Below, piece after piece: positions 10,107 to 19,053 of a DNA stretch of 64,000 bases. The position numbers were made by a program, and so were the translations under genes. The notes below the pieces were generated by a model, which saw only the letters and a program-made list of their open reading frames with translations, did not search any database and was not told the DNA's origin. Location of the stretch: assembly GCF_021497885.1 (NCBI RefSeq), contig NZ_CP046523.1:911501-975500 (forward strand), in the 5' to 3' direction. Origin of the DNA: Streptococcus oralis. Lineage in GTDB: Bacteria; Bacillota; Bacilli; Lactobacillales; Streptococcaceae. Position 1 is the stretch's first letter. Each line of letters opens with the position of its first letter.

Positions 10107-10815
10107 TCATAACCACCCGTCTAACGGGTGGTTTGTACCAGGGCTATAAGCCCAAATTACCAGCCAGCGCCTAAAGACGCTGTCTTTCACGTTGTTCAAG
10201 CCTCATTGCTCTTGACTCGTCACTTGCCTCTTAAAGAGGCCTTGGTACTACTTACCACTATCCCTAAAGGATCCTCATACTCTTTTACACTTAATTTATC
10301 TAGTGCTATATCATGTTTTTCCTGTTCTTGGATATATTTCTTAATTGTGGCTTCATTGAGCCCTACTGTGCTCACATAATAACCTTCTGACCAGAAATGC
10401 CGATTCTCAAACTTGTACTTGAGGTTGGCGTGTTTGTCAAACATCATGAGTGCACTTTTACCTTTTAAATACCCCATGAAACTTGAAACACTTATCCTCG
10501 GTGGAATACTGACTAACATATGTACATGGTCTGGCATTAAATGACCTTCGATAATCTCAACACCTTTATAACTACATAAGCGATGAAATATTTCTCCCAA
10601 ACTACTTCGATATTGATTATAGATGATTTTTCGTCTATACTTAGGGGTGAACACAATGTGATATTTACACATCCACTTTATGTGTGATAAACTATGTGCC
10701 TTTTGTGCCATATTTTTCTCCTCTCGCTTTACAATTGGCTTGAACACCTTTATTGTATTGCGTTTGGAGTTTTTTTGGTATAACCTTCGATGCGCACCCG
10801 CATAGCGGGTGGTTT
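10107..10815 (-). mobile_element. IS200/IS605-family insertion sequence
   Basis: An element of about 700 bp with one Y1 transposase gene. Both ends carry subterminal hairpins instead of terminal inverted repeats: ACCACCCGT/ACGGGTGGT at 10112-10132 and CACCCGC/GCGGGTG at 10795-10812. This is typical of the single-strand transposition of IS200. Ends are approximate. It lies between two convergent genes and breaks neither. Confidence 0.85.
10220..10711 (-). CDS. tnpA: IS200-type Y1 transposase
   Basis: A 163-residue HUH single-strand transposase that cuts and joins DNA through a tyrosine. The HUH motif is HVH at residues 62-64 and the likely catalytic tyrosine is in KKYIQEQ near residue 126, with the partner glutamine at 130. 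I chose the start MAQKAHSLSH at 10711, which follows a good GAGGAGAAA ribosome site; the frame extends further upstream to 10747. The gene appears intact, so the element may be active. There is no accessory TnpB, which fits IS200 rather than IS605. Confidence 0.93.
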   Translation of the reverse strand: MAQKAHSLSHIKWMCKYHIVFTPKYRRKIIYNQYRSSLGEIFHRLCSYKGVEIIEGHLMPDHVHMLVSIPPRISVSSFMGYLKGKSALMMFDKHANLKYKFENRHFWSEGYYVSTVGLNEATIKKYIQEQEKHDIALDKLSVKEYEDPLGIVVSSTKASLRGK

Positions 10816-10861
10816 ATTTGTCTCGCACCTAACGGAGCGAGACGGACTGAAAGTCACATAA

Positions 10862-10893
10862 GAAAAAAGGATTTAGCATGAAGCTAGATCCTT
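10862..10893 (-). terminator. Intrinsic terminator of mscL
   Basis: Read on the minus strand, GGATCTAGC and GCTAAATCC form a stem followed by a T run. It lies just downstream of the mscL stop. A separate hairpin, TCTCGCACC/GGAGCGAGA, is at 10821-10842 at the IS edge. Confidence 0.8.
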
Positions 10894-10901
10894 TATTTGT
10901 C

Positions 10902-11288
10902 TTATTTTTTCTCAAGAAGAGCTTTGATTTCTTGAAGGACTTCAAGTTCAGTTGGAGCAGCAGGTGTATCCTCAGCTGGCTCTTCTTTCTTAGTAAGGTT
11001 TTGAGCTTTTTCAACAGCTTTGATAACGAAGAAAAGAACAGTACCAATCACTAAGAAGTTGATAACAGCACTCAAGAAGCTGCCATATCCAACGCCATTC
11101 CATGAAAGTTCAGCGATGCGTTCAACGTTCGCCGCTTTCAAAGCTGGGTTCAAGATAAGTGGAGTGATGATGTCATTTACAAGTGAAGTAACGATAGCAC
11201 CAAAAGCAGAGGCGATGATCACACCGACAGCGAGGTCAACGACATTGCCACGAAGCAAAAATTCTTTAAGATCTTTTAACATTTTCAT
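10902..11288 (-). CDS. mscL: Large-conductance mechanosensitive channel MscL
   Basis: Membrane channel that opens under hypo-osmotic stress to release solutes. The 128-residue length is typical. The N-terminal amphipathic helix and first membrane span are recognisable as LLRGNVVDLAVGVIIASAFG, and a second span lies near residues 65-90. The charged C-terminal bundle ends in ALLEKK. Both ATGs (11288 and 11282) are plausible. It is a single gene with its own terminator. Confidence 0.96.
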   Translation of the reverse strand: MKMLKDLKEFLLRGNVVDLAVGVIIASAFGAIVTSLVNDIITPLILNPALKAANVERIAELSWNGVGYGSFLSAVINFLVIGTVLFFVIKAVEKAQNLTKKEEPAEDTPAAPTELEVLQEIKALLEKK

Positions 11289-11366
11289 AATTTCCTTTCA
11301 AAAACTAATCTTAATTGTACCTGAAATACCTAGATATTGCAACCTTAATGCTTAATGACATCCATT

Positions 11367-11798
11367 TCATTTATAAAAAACGTATACTTTACTAAAAATA
11401 TAGTTAAGAATGATAATCAAAACCTGCGCAATTAGCGTTTCGATGGCATTAACCTGATCTAGTTGATCGTTGACAAATTGCCCGATAATATCGGGATAAG
11501 ATGTAACAAAGATATAAGTTAAAAGAACGTCAAGACCAAGAGTAGAGAGACGAGCTAAGAAAAACTTAGCCAGGCGAGTCGGCCAATTTCTTCTCTCTTG
11601 TTTAAAGACAATTGTATCATTTGTGAGAAAGGCAAAGAGAATCCCGATAATATTAGCGAGGGCAGTTGCGAGGATTTCCTGGTGGCTGATATGGTAAATA
11701 ACCAAACGTGATACAATAGAAACCAGAGTAGTAGCACCACCAAAAAATAGGTAGGAGAGTATTTCGTTATCAAAGAAAGCTTTTATTAGTTTTTTCAT
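11367..11798 (-). CDS. GtrA-like small membrane protein
   Basis: A 143-residue protein with four predicted membrane helices and the GtrA/DPMS pattern (YLFFGGATTLVSIVSRLVIY, then AFLTNDTIVF). GtrA-family proteins are thought to help flip polyprenyl-linked sugars for cell-envelope glycosylation. No glycosyltransferase lies next to it here, so the substrate cannot be guessed. It is divergent from queT. Confidence 0.85.
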   Translation of the reverse strand: MKKLIKAFFDNEILSYLFFGGATTLVSIVSRLVIYHISHQEILATALANIIGILFAFLTNDTIVFKQERRNWPTRLAKFFLARLSTLGLDVLLTYIFVTSYPDIIGQFVNDQLDQVNAIETLIAQVLIIILNYIFSKVYVFYK

Positions 11799-11859
11799 GA
11801 TTTTAGTATAGCATAAAACTGGCTAATGTGCTATACTAGTAAGGTTGATAACCTCAACC

Positions 11860-11915
11860 CTTGGTGCTTAGCTTCTTTCACCAAGCATATTTTACGCGGG
11901 AAACCGCTAAAGGAG
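11860..11915 (+). promoter_or_regulatory. Class II preQ1 riboswitch
   Basis: The leader of queT matches the preQ1-II (COG4708) motif. A strong P1-type stem, CTTGGTG/CACCAAG, surrounds the TTAGCTTCTTT loop. Then come ACGCGG and CCGC, a short stem, and AAAGGAG, which is the Shine-Dalgarno sequence. Ligand-bound folding sequesters this ribosome site, so the queuosine precursor preQ1 should shut down translation of its own importer. A TATACT -10 box lies at 11832-11837. Confidence 0.95.
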
Positions 11916-11920
11916 AAAAC

Positions 11921-12433
11921 ATGAAAAAATTAACTGTTCGCGACATGGCAGACATCGCTATTGTTGCTGCTATTTATGTGATTTTGACTATTACGCCACC
12001 AATCAATGTTCTTAGTTTTGGGGCGTATCAGTTCCGTATTTCAGAAATGTTGAATTTCTTGGCATTTTACAACCCCAAATACATCATCGGTGTGACAATT
12101 GGATGTATGATTGCTAATTTATTTAGTAGTTTTGGACTAATAGATGTCTTTGTTGGTGGAGGTTCTACCCTAGTTTTCCTTAGTCTAGGTGTATGGCTCT
12201 TTGCAAAATACAGCAAAGATTACCTCTTTAACGGATTGATTCGAAAAGACCATTTCTTCTTTTCAATCCTCTTCTCTATTTCAATGATTACTATTGCAGC
12301 TGAACTTCATATCGTTGCGGAAGCTCCGTTCTTCTTCACATGGTTCTCTACTGGAATTGGTGAGTTTGCATCACTTATCGTAGGTGCGATTCTGATCAAT
12401 AAACTGGGACAGCGAATCGACCTTACAAAATAA
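11921..12433 (+). CDS. queT: Queuosine precursor ECF transporter substrate-binding protein QueT
   Basis: The 170-residue membrane protein is the S component of an energy-coupling factor importer for preQ1-type precursors. The N-terminal MKKLTVRDMADIAIVAAIYV and several hydrophobic spans are typical. I chose the ATG at 11921 because the riboswitch Shine-Dalgarno lies 6 bases before it; the upstream open frame overlaps the riboswitch. The shared EcfA/EcfA'/EcfT module is expected elsewhere. Confidence 0.95.
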   Translation: MKKLTVRDMADIAIVAAIYVILTITPPINVLSFGAYQFRISEMLNFLAFYNPKYIIGVTIGCMIANLFSSFGLIDVFVGGGSTLVFLSLGVWLFAKYSKDYLFNGLIRKDHFFFSILFSISMITIAAELHIVAEAPFFFTWFSTGIGEFASLIVGAILINKLGQRIDLTK

Positions 12434-12442
12434 GAAGTTTAT

Positions 12443-12473
12443 AAGCTAGATTCTTGCTAAATCTAGCTTTTTT
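12443..12473 (+). terminator. Intrinsic terminator after queT
   Basis: AAGCTAGATT and AATCTAGCTT form a perfect stem, followed by T residues. Confidence 0.88.
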
Positions 12474-12499
12474 CATTCCATAAAATTAAAAGAGAGCGC

Positions 12500-12528
12500 T
12501 TGACAAGAGCATAGAACTATAGTATACT
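12500..12528 (+). promoter_or_regulatory. Promoter of tRNA-Thr
   Basis: A perfect TTGACA (12500-12505), a 17-base spacer and TATACT (12523-12528) sit 10 bases before the tRNA. This is strong, as expected for a stable RNA. Confidence 0.85.
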
Positions 12529-12538
12529 TTTTAGGTAG

Positions 12539-12611
12539 GCTGATTTAGCTCAGTTGGCAGAGCGCATCCATGGTAAGGATGAGGTCGCCGGTTCAATCCC
12601 GGCAATTAGCA
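12539..12611 (+). tRNA. tRNA-Thr (anticodon GGT)
   Basis: The cloverleaf folds fully. Acceptor GCTGATT pairs with AATTAGC with one G-U pair, the D arm is GCTC/GAGC, the anticodon stem is CATCC/GGATG, and the loop ATGGTAA gives GGT. The T arm carries GGTTCAATCC. The CCA end is not encoded. It reads codons ACC and ACU. Confidence 0.95.
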
Positions 12612-12627
12612 TGATAGAAACGAAATA

Positions 12628-12651
12628 ACCTTGGGAGACCAAGGTTTTTCT
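12628..12651 (+). terminator. Intrinsic terminator after tRNA-Thr
   Basis: ACCTTGG, loop GAGA, CCAAGGT, then a T run. Confidence 0.88.
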
Positions 12652-12689
12652 TGTGCCACAAGGAGAATAAACTCAAAGAGTTTTGTTTG

Positions 12690-12718
12690 TTGACAAAAGT
12701 GCTTTTCTTTAGTAGAAT
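12690..12718 (+). promoter_or_regulatory. Promoter of the asd leader RNA
   Basis: TTGACA (12690-12695), a 17-base spacer and TAGAAT (12713-12718) lie just before the structured RNA. Confidence 0.8.
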
Positions 12719-12722
12719 GGTA

Positions 12723-12870
12723 GGTGCGATGAGTCGATAGGTAGTCTTCGGACTACTATTGAGCATAAGGAGGTCATAACGCAGGAGCGGACCTTGATGA
12801 GTTGTGTGAACCTGCTCATCACATGAAGATGCCTCTTAGTCCCTGGTCAATGACTAGGGATTTTTAGTTT
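12723..12870 (+). ncRNA. asd-motif structured RNA
   Basis: A structured, noncoding stretch in front of asd. It contains GTAGTC-TTCG-GACTAC (a UUCG tetraloop hairpin, 12741-12756), a longer TGATGAG/CTCATCA stem around 12806-12829 and a final terminator-like hairpin TCCCTGGT/ACTAGGGA followed by T residues (12840-12866). This placement and architecture fit the asd RNA motif described in streptococci and relatives, whose ligand and mechanism are unsettled. It has its own promoter and terminator, so it can exist as a small RNA, while asd has further promoter-like DNA (TATAAT-like near 12918) after it. Confidence 0.82.
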
Positions 12871-12968
12871 TCAGAAAATATAACCCAAAAATGCTTTTCA
12901 ATTTTTAGAAAAAGTAGTATAATACTTCTATTATAGAAATTTTTAGAAAATTCCGAAAGAGGTTATTT

Positions 12969-14045
12969 ATGGGATATACAGTTGCTGTAGTCGGCGCGAC
13001 AGGTGCTGTCGGAGCTCAGATGATAAAAATGTTGGAAGAATCAACACTTCCAATCGATAAAATTCGTTACCTTGCTTCTGCACGTTCAGCAGGCAAGACT
13101 TTGAAATTTAAAGACCAAGATATTACGATTGAAGAAACGACTGAGACCGCTTTTGAGGGTGTTGATATTGCACTCTTCTCAGCAGGTGGTTCGACATCAG
13201 CTAAGTATGCACCATACGCAGTTCAAGCTGGAGCGGTAGTAGTAGATAACACATCTTATTTCCGTCAAAATCCAGATGTACCATTGGTTGTTCCAGAAGT
13301 CAATGCTCACGCACTTGATGCCCACAACGGGATTATTGCTTGCCCTAACTGTTCAACAATCCAAATGATGGTGGCTCTTGAGCCTGTTCGTCAAAAATGG
13401 GGCTTGGACCGTATCATCGTTTCAACATACCAAGCAGTCTCTGGTGCTGGTATGGGAGCGATCCTTGAAACACAACGTGAACTTCGTGAAGTCTTGAATG
13501 ACGGTGTGAACCCACGTGATTTGCATGCGGAAATCTTGCCTTCAGGTGGTGATAAGAAACACTATCCTATTGCCTTTAACGCTCTTCCGCAAATCGATGT
13601 CTTCACGGACAATGATTACACTTACGAAGAGATGAAGATGACCAAGGAAACGAAGAAAATCATGGAAGATGATAGCATTGCAGTGTCTGCAACATGTGTT
13701 CGTATTCCAGTCTTGTCAGCTCACTCTGAGTCAGTTTATATCGAAACAAAAGAAGTGGCCCCAATCGAAGAAGTGAAAGCAGCTATCGCAGCCTTCCCAG
13801 GTGCAGTTCTTGAAGATGATGTAGCTCATCAAATCTATCCGCAAGCTATCAACGCTGTTGGTTCACGTGATACTTTTGTTGGTCGTATCCGTAAAGACTT
13901 GGATGCTGAAAAAGGAATCCATATGTGGGTTGTTTCAGATAACCTTCTCAAAGGCGCTGCATGGAACTCAGTACAGATCGCAGAAACGCTTCACGAACGT
14001 GGATTGGTTCGTCCAACAGCTGAGTTGAAATTTGAATTAAAATAG
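12969..14045 (+). CDS. asd: Aspartate-semialdehyde dehydrogenase
   Basis: Reduces aspartyl phosphate to aspartate semialdehyde with NADPH, the branch point to lysine/diaminopimelate, threonine and methionine. The 358-residue protein has the Rossmann start [11 protein letters not shown], the catalytic cysteine in ACPNCST near residue 127 and the conserved active-site region around [11 protein letters not shown]. It is the first gene of an asd-dapA pair downstream of the asd-motif RNA. AGAGG precedes the start. Codon use indicates good expression. Confidence 0.97.
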   Translation: MGYTVAVVGATGAVGAQMIKMLEESTLPIDKIRYLASARSAGKTLKFKDQDITIEETTETAFEGVDIALFSAGGSTSAKYAPYAVQAGAVVVDNTSYFRQNPDVPLVVPEVNAHALDAHNGIIACPNCSTIQMMVALEPVRQKWGLDRIIVSTYQAVSGAGMGAILETQRELREVLNDGVNPRDLHAEILPSGGDKKHYPIAFNALPQIDVFTDNDYTYEEMKMTKETKKIMEDDSIAVSATCVRIPVLSAHSESVYIETKEVAPIEEVKAAIAAFPGAVLEDDVAHQIYPQAINAVGSRDTFVGRIRKDLDAEKGIHMWVVSDNLLKGAAWNSVQIAETLHERGLVRPTAELKFELK

Positions 14046-14100
14046 TCATATCGTTTAGGAGTTCAGATGAACTCCTTCTTTGAAATAGAGAGGTGTTTTC

Positions 14101-15036
14101 ATGTCTTATCAAGATTTAAAAGAGTGTAAAATCATCACAGCCTTTATTACCCCTTTCCATGAGGATGGTTCCATCAACTTTGATGCTATTCCAGCCTTGA
14201 TTGAGCATTTATTGGCCCATCATACAGATGGAATTCTTCTAGCTGGAACGACTGCTGAGAGTCCAACTTTAACCCACGATGAGGAGTTGGAACTCTTTGC
14301 GGCTGTACAAAAGATTGTTAATGGACGTGTTCCTTTGATTGCGGGTGTAGGTACCAATGATACGCGTGACTCGATTGAGTTTGTCAAAGAAGTAGTAGAA
14401 TTTGGTGGTTTTGCTGCTGGTCTTGCTATCGTACCGTACTACAACAAACCTTCTCAAGAAGGGATGTACCAGCACTTTAAAGCAATTGCAGATGCTTCTG
14501 ACTTACCAATTATTATCTATAACATTCCAGGGCGTGTAGTTGTCGAATTAACTCCAGAAACCATGCTTCGTTTGGCTGAGCATCCAAATATCATCGGTGT
14601 TAAAGAATGTACCAGCTTGGCCAATATGGCTTATTTGATTGAGCACAAGCCAGAAGAGTTCTTGATTTATACAGGTGAAGATGGGGATGCCTTCCATGCC
14701 ATGAATCTTGGTGCAGATGGGGTTATTTCTGTTGCTTCTCATACAAACGGGGATGAGATGCACGAGATGTTCACTGCAATTGCAGAAAGCGATATGAAGA
14801 AAGCAGCAGCTATTCAACGTAAATTCATTCCTAAGGTCAATGCCCTCTTCTCTTATCCAAGCCCTGCACCTGTCAAGGCCGTTTTGAATTACATGGGATT
14901 TGAAGCTGGACCAACTCGATTACCTCTAGTTCCAGCACCAGAAGAAGATGCCAAACGCATTATCAAGGTTGTTGTAGATGGTGACTACGAAGCAACTAAG
15001 GAAACCGTAACAGGCGTCCTTAGACCAGATTACTAA
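14101..15036 (+). CDS. dapA: 4-hydroxy-tetrahydrodipicolinate synthase
   Basis: Condenses pyruvate with aspartate semialdehyde, the first committed step to lysine and peptidoglycan lysine. The 311-residue TIM-barrel protein shows the substrate motif GTTAESPTL, the tyrosine in IIYNIPGR and the Schiff-base lysine in GVKECTS near residue 167. It lies 55 bases after asd with an AGAGAGG ribosome site, so the two form a short operon using consecutive reactions. Confidence 0.97.
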   Translation: MSYQDLKECKIITAFITPFHEDGSINFDAIPALIEHLLAHHTDGILLAGTTAESPTLTHDEELELFAAVQKIVNGRVPLIAGVGTNDTRDSIEFVKEVVEFGGFAAGLAIVPYYNKPSQEGMYQHFKAIADASDLPIIIYNIPGRVVVELTPETMLRLAEHPNIIGVKECTSLANMAYLIEHKPEEFLIYTGEDGDAFHAMNLGADGVISVASHTNGDEMHEMFTAIAESDMKKAAAIQRKFIPKVNALFSYPSPAPVKAVLNYMGFEAGPTRLPLVPAPEEDAKRIIKVVVDGDYEATKETVTGVLRPDY

Positions 15037-15046
15037 TAAAGACAAT

Positions 15047-15083
15047 AAAATCCATGACCGCAAGAACGATCATGGATTTTTCT
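15047..15083. terminator. Bidirectional terminator between dapA and mnmE
   Basis: AAAATCCATGA and TCATGGATTTT form an 11-base stem with A and T tracts on either side. It can serve both convergent genes. Confidence 0.88.
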
Positions 15084-16456
15084 TATTTTCCTAAACAGAA
15101 TTGGCTAAAGAGTTGGGTGATGAGTTCATCAGGTGCGGCATCTCCAGTGATTTCACCGAGAATTTCCCAAGTACGGGTCAAGTCAACTTGCAGCAAATCA
15201 ACTGGCATCCCCAGTTCCAGACCTTGGTTAACAGCTTGTAGGCTTTCAACTGCTTTTTCAATCAAGGAAATATGACGGGCATTAGATAGGTAAGTAGCAT
15301 CTTGCTCGACCAAGCCAGCATTTTCAAAGAAGAGGTTGTTGATACGCTCTTCAATCTTATCAATGTTTTGATTTTTAAGAACTGAGATACGGATGACATC
15401 TTCAGGGAGTTCTGAAGTTTCAATCGCTTCAGGTAGGTCTGTTTTATTGAGTAGAATAATGCGATTAGTATTCTGGCTGATTTCTAAGAGTTGTCTGTCT
15501 TGTGCTGTTAGTGGTTCACTAGCATTTAATACAAGTAGTACCAAGTCAGCTTCTTTGAGGGCTTTTCTCGAACGCTCAACACCGATTTGTTCCACGATAT
15601 CATCTGTTTCTCGAATACCAGCTGTATCAATCAATTTGAGAGGAACCCCGTTAATGTTGACGTATTCTTCGATAACATCTCGTGTCGTACCAGCGATATC
15701 TGTTACAATAGCCTTGTCTTCACGAAGGAGATTGTTGAGAAGACTGGATTTCCCAACATTGGGACGGCCGATAATGGCAGTTGAAATTCCCTCACGAAGG
15801 ATTTTACCACGACGAGCTGTTCTAAGGAGATTGGTTAGCAATTGCTCAAACTCCATAGTCTTCTCACGGACAACAGCGGTAGTAGCTTCCTCAACATCGT
15901 CATACTCAGGGTAGTCGATATTGACCTCAACTTGGGCAAGTGTATTGAGGATTTCTTGGCGAGTATTATTAATGAGGTCAGAAAGAGAACCGTCCAATTG
16001 TTTGACTGCGATATTCATGGCCTTGTCTGTCTTAGCACGGATGATGTCCATCACCGCCTCAGCCTGTGTCAAATCCACACGACCGTTTAGAAAGGCGCGC
16101 TTGGTAAATTCACCAGGTTCTGCCAACCGAGCTCCTTCACGGATAGCTAGTTGGAGAATTTCATTGGTTACCGCAATCCCGCCGTGGGTGTTAATCTCGA
16201 TAATATCTTCACGAGTAAAGGTCTTTGGAGACTTCATAGCCCCAACCATAACCTCATCCATAACTTTACCAGTTTGAGGGTCAACGATGTGACCATAGTT
16301 CAGCGTGTGGCTTGCAACCTTGCTCAAGTCTTTGCCTTTGAAAATCTTTTGCGCAATCGCAAAACTGTCAGTTCCACTCAGGCGGACAATACCAATGGCT
16401 CCTTCACCTAGTGGAGTAGAGATAGCAGCGATGGTATCAAATTCACGTGTAATCAT
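15083..16456 (-). CDS. mnmE: tRNA modification GTPase MnmE
   Basis: With MnmG, it makes 5-carboxymethylaminomethyl uridine at the wobble base of certain tRNAs. The 457-residue protein starts at [15 protein letters not shown]. It has the N-terminal folate-binding domain, a G domain with [12 protein letters not shown] (near residue 225), [12 protein letters not shown] and NKTD, and the C-terminal FCLGK that supplies the conserved cysteine. The frame extends upstream to 16510 without a better start. Confidence 0.96.
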   Translation of the reverse strand: MITREFDTIAAISTPLGEGAIGIVRLSGTDSFAIAQKIFKGKDLSKVASHTLNYGHIVDPQTGKVMDEVMVGAMKSPKTFTREDIIEINTHGGIAVTNEILQLAIREGARLAEPGEFTKRAFLNGRVDLTQAEAVMDIIRAKTDKAMNIAVKQLDGSLSDLINNTRQEILNTLAQVEVNIDYPEYDDVEEATTAVVREKTMEFEQLLTNLLRTARRGKILREGISTAIIGRPNVGKSSLLNNLLREDKAIVTDIAGTTRDVIEEYVNINGVPLKLIDTAGIRETDDIVEQIGVERSRKALKEADLVLLVLNASEPLTAQDRQLLEISQNTNRIILLNKTDLPEAIETSELPEDVIRISVLKNQNIDKIEERINNLFFENAGLVEQDATYLSNARHISLIEKAVESLQAVNQGLELGMPVDLLQVDLTRTWEILGEITGDAAPDELITQLFSQFCLGK

Positions 16457-16560
16457 ACTAATTCCTTTTGTATTTCTTTTCTTAGGATATGTATCCAAGC
16501 ATCTCTTCAAATTGTAACAAAATTAGACTATTTCTTCAATGGATGCTACTTGGAGATTGA

Positions 16561-16587
16561 AAAAGCCTAAGCAATTCTGCTTAAGCT
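16561..16587 (-). terminator. Intrinsic terminator of the tautomerase gene
   Basis: On the minus strand AGCTTAAGCA and TGCTTAGGCT pair around a short loop, followed by T residues. Confidence 0.8.
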
Positions 16588-16590
16588 AGA

Positions 16591-16773
16591 TTATTTGGTG
16601 CGCATTTCCCCTTGAGGGAAGTAGGTTCCTTCTGGCATGTCGTTGATGATGACATGAACGGCTGATTGAGGTGCTCCAGTGTTACGGACAACAGCTTCCG
16701 TTACTTCCTTAGCAAGAGCTTTCTTTTGCTCGAGCGTGCGTCCTTCAAATAAATCGATGCGTACAAATGGCAT
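16591..16773 (-). CDS. 4-oxalocrotonate tautomerase family protein
   Basis: A 60-residue protein whose mature form would begin with proline (MPFVRIDLFEGRT), the catalytic base of the family. Conserved glycines and the C-terminal arginine-rich end (FPQGEMRTK) are present. Small tautomerases of this type are common in streptococci (DmpI-like), but the physiological substrate is unknown. I used the ATG at 16773 because Pro1 is essential; five extra residues are possible from 16788. It is divergent from tdk. Confidence 0.92.
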   Translation of the reverse strand: MPFVRIDLFEGRTLEQKKALAKEVTEAVVRNTGAPQSAVHVIINDMPEGTYFPQGEMRTK

Positions 16774-16848
16774 AATAGCTTCCTCCACTAGTTTTTGATT
16801 TCTTCTATTTTACCACATTTTGCCGTTTAAAGCTTCAGAAAATTATGA

Positions 16849-16854
16849 TATACT
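16849..16854 (+). promoter_or_regulatory. -10 box of the tdk operon promoter
   Basis: TATACT, with no clear -35 match, lies about 40 bases before tdk. It probably drives the tdk-prfA-glyA gene run. Confidence 0.5.
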
Positions 16855-16895
16855 AGAATGTAGCAAAAATTTAGAAATGGACGTGAAATAGAAGC

Positions 16896-17495
16896 ATGGC
16901 ACAGTTGTATTATCGTTATGGGACCATGAACTCTGGTAAGACGATTGAGATTCTCAAGGTGGCCTATAACTACGAGGAGCAAGGAAAGGGAGTTGTGATT
17001 ATGACTTCTGCTCTAGATACGCGTGACGGTGTTGGCTATGTGTCGAGTCGAATCGGCATGAAACGCCCAGCCATTGCGATTGAGGAAACGACAGATATCT
17101 TTGGTTATATTCGAGACTTACCTGAGAAACCATACTGTGTGCTAGTCGATGAGGCTCAATTTCTCAAGCGTCACCATGTTTACGACCTAGCTCGTGTTGT
17201 GGACGAGCTAGACATACCTGTCATGGCTTTTGGTTTGAAGAATGACTTTCGCAATGAACTATTCGAAGGTTCCAAATATCTATTGCTCTTAGCAGACAAG
17301 ATTGAAGAAATCAAGACCATCTGTCAGTACTGTAAGAAAAAGGCGACTATGGTGTTGCGTACGCATGATGGTGTGCCAGTCTATGATGGCGAACAAATTC
17401 AAATTGGTGGTAATGAAACCTATATCTCGGTTTGCCGTAAACATTATTTTGCGCCAATGATAACATCTAACAAGGAGCACAACTATGACAATTGA
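16896..17495 (+). CDS. tdk: Thymidine kinase
   Basis: Phosphorylates thymidine for nucleotide salvage. The 199-residue type II enzyme has the P-loop GTMNSGKT (residues 9-16), the DEAQFL motif, and a zinc-binding lasso with CQYCKK and a distal C..H pair. The following acetyltransferase gene overlaps its last 11 bases, so the two are translationally coupled. Confidence 0.97.
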   Translation: MAQLYYRYGTMNSGKTIEILKVAYNYEEQGKGVVIMTSALDTRDGVGYVSSRIGMKRPAIAIEETTDIFGYIRDLPEKPYCVLVDEAQFLKRHHVYDLARVVDELDIPVMAFGLKNDFRNELFEGSKYLLLLADKIEEIKTICQYCKKKATMVLRTHDGVPVYDGEQIQIGGNETYISVCRKHYFAPMITSNKEHNYDN

Positions 17496-17964
17496 ACTAA
17501 GAGATGTTACAATGGAAAATTATTTTGATGTTTTGAATTTGGATGTCAAGGAATATCAAAAACAATTCATTGCAACCAACGCAATTAGTTTAGCTGAAGC
17601 ATATGTCTACACTAAAAATGGAGATTTTGTAGCTCCATTGGCAGTTTATGATAATGATGCAATTATAGGTTTTGTGATGATAGCTTATGATAAAAAGATT
17701 GGAATTAGTAGTGGAAATTATTTACTATTTCGTTTTATGATTGATAAGAATTTTCAAAATCAAAGATATTTTAAACCAATTATGGATAAAGTGCTGGACT
17801 ATGTTCGGACAGCGCCAGCAGGTTTAGGCAATAAACTTTGGTTGTCTTATGAACCAGAAAATGAACATGCAAGATCTTGTTACCTCAGTTATGGATTTAA
17901 AGAAACTGGGGAAATATTTGAGAACGAAGTAGTAGCAATCTATGATTTAACAATTGAGAAATAA
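17485..17964 (+). CDS. GNAT-family acetyltransferase (BltD/PaiA-like)
   Basis: A 159-residue GNAT protein that overlaps tdk and precedes prfA by 9 bases. The C-terminal half ([19 protein letters not shown]) matches the spermine/spermidine-type branch of the family. The acetyl-CoA pyrophosphate loop usually reads QGKGYG. Here the stretch is FQNQRYFKP, with the normal glycines absent, so cofactor binding may be changed or lost. Its substrate is unknown. Confidence 0.85.
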   Translation: MTIELRDVTMENYFDVLNLDVKEYQKQFIATNAISLAEAYVYTKNGDFVAPLAVYDNDAIIGFVMIAYDKKIGISSGNYLLFRFMIDKNFQNQRYFKPIMDKVLDYVRTAPAGLGNKLWLSYEPENEHARSCYLSYGFKETGEIFENEVVAIYDLTIEK

Positions 17965-17973
17965 GGAGAAAAA

Positions 17974-19053
17974 ATGAACATCTATGATCAACTACAAGCT
18001 GTAGAAGACCGTTACGAAGAACTAGGAGAATTGCTGAGTGATCCTGATGTAGTATCAGACACGAAGCGTTTCATGGAGCTTTCAAAAGAAGAGGCTTCTA
18101 CTCGTGATACGGTAACAGCCTACCGTGAGTACAAACAAGTCCTTCAAAATATCGTTGATGCGGAAGAAATGATTAAGGAATCTGGCGGAGATGCGGACTT
18201 GGAAGAAATGGCCAAGCAAGAGCTCAAAGATGCCAAGGCTGAAAAAGAAGAATACGAAGAAAAATTAAAAATCTTGCTCCTTCCAAAGGATCCAAACGAT
18301 GATAAGAACATCATCCTTGAAATCCGTGGAGCGGCTGGTGGTGACGAAGCGGCACTTTTCGCCGGAGACCTTCTAGCTATGTACCAAAAGTATGCGGAAG
18401 CCCAAGGCTGGCGCTTTGAAGTCATGGAAGCTTCTATGAACGGTGTCGGTGGATTCAAAGAAGTGGTTGCCATGGTATCAGGTCAGTCTGTTTACTCTAA
18501 ACTCAAGTATGAATCAGGTGCCCACCGTGTCCAACGTGTCCCTGTGACAGAAAGCCAAGGCCGTGTACACACTTCGACAGCGACAGTCCTTGTCATGCCT
18601 GAAGTGGAAGAAGTAGAATACGATATTGATCCAAAAGACCTTCGTGTTGACATCTACCACGCATCTGGTGCTGGTGGTCAGAACGTCAATAAGGTTGCGA
18701 CTGCCGTGCGTATCGTTCACTTGCCAACCAATATCAAGGTTGAGATGCAGGAAGAACGTACTCAGCAGAAAAACCGTGAGAAAGCGATGAAAATCATCCG
18801 TGCGCGTGTTGCTGACCACTTTGCGCAGATTGCCCAAGATGAACAAGACGCTGAGCGTAAGTCAACTATTGGTACAGGTGACCGTTCAGAACGTATCCGT
18901 ACTTACAATTTCCCACAAAACCGTGTCACAGACCACCGTATCGGCTTGACCCTTCAAAAACTAGATACCATCTTGTCTGGTAAATTGGACGAAGTTGTAG
19001 ATGCCTTGGTACTCTATGACCAAACGCAAAAATTAGAAGAATTAAACAAATAA
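17974..19053 (+). CDS. prfA: Peptide chain release factor 1
   Basis: Recognises UAA and UAG stop codons and triggers peptide release. The 359-residue length is standard. The GGQ catalytic motif (GAGGQNVNK) is near residue 232, and the acidic helical N-terminal domain is present. It ends at the first base of prmC, which encodes the enzyme that methylates the glutamine in its GGQ motif. Confidence 0.98.
   Translation: MNIYDQLQAVEDRYEELGELLSDPDVVSDTKRFMELSKEEASTRDTVTAYREYKQVLQNIVDAEEMIKESGGDADLEEMAKQELKDAKAEKEEYEEKLKILLLPKDPNDDKNIILEIRGAAGGDEAALFAGDLLAMYQKYAEAQGWRFEVMEASMNGVGGFKEVVAMVSGQSVYSKLKYESGAHRVQRVPVTESQGRVHTSTATVLVMPEVEEVEYDIDPKDLRVDIYHASGAGGQNVNKVATAVRIVHLPTNIKVEMQEERTQQKNREKAMKIIRARVADHFAQIAQDEQDAERKSTIGTGDRSERIRTYNFPQNRVTDHRIGLTLQKLDTILSGKLDEVVDALVLYDQTQKLEELNK

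Noticed and set aside
10107..10815. Disruption of the ferrochelatase gene by the IS200-like element
   Set aside because: The ferrochelatase frame ends with its own stop at 10105 before the element, and the core domain is complete.
15393..15914. A 173-codon open frame antisense to mnmE
   Set aside because: It is Ser/Arg-rich shadow sequence with no family likeness or start signal, opposite a conserved gene.
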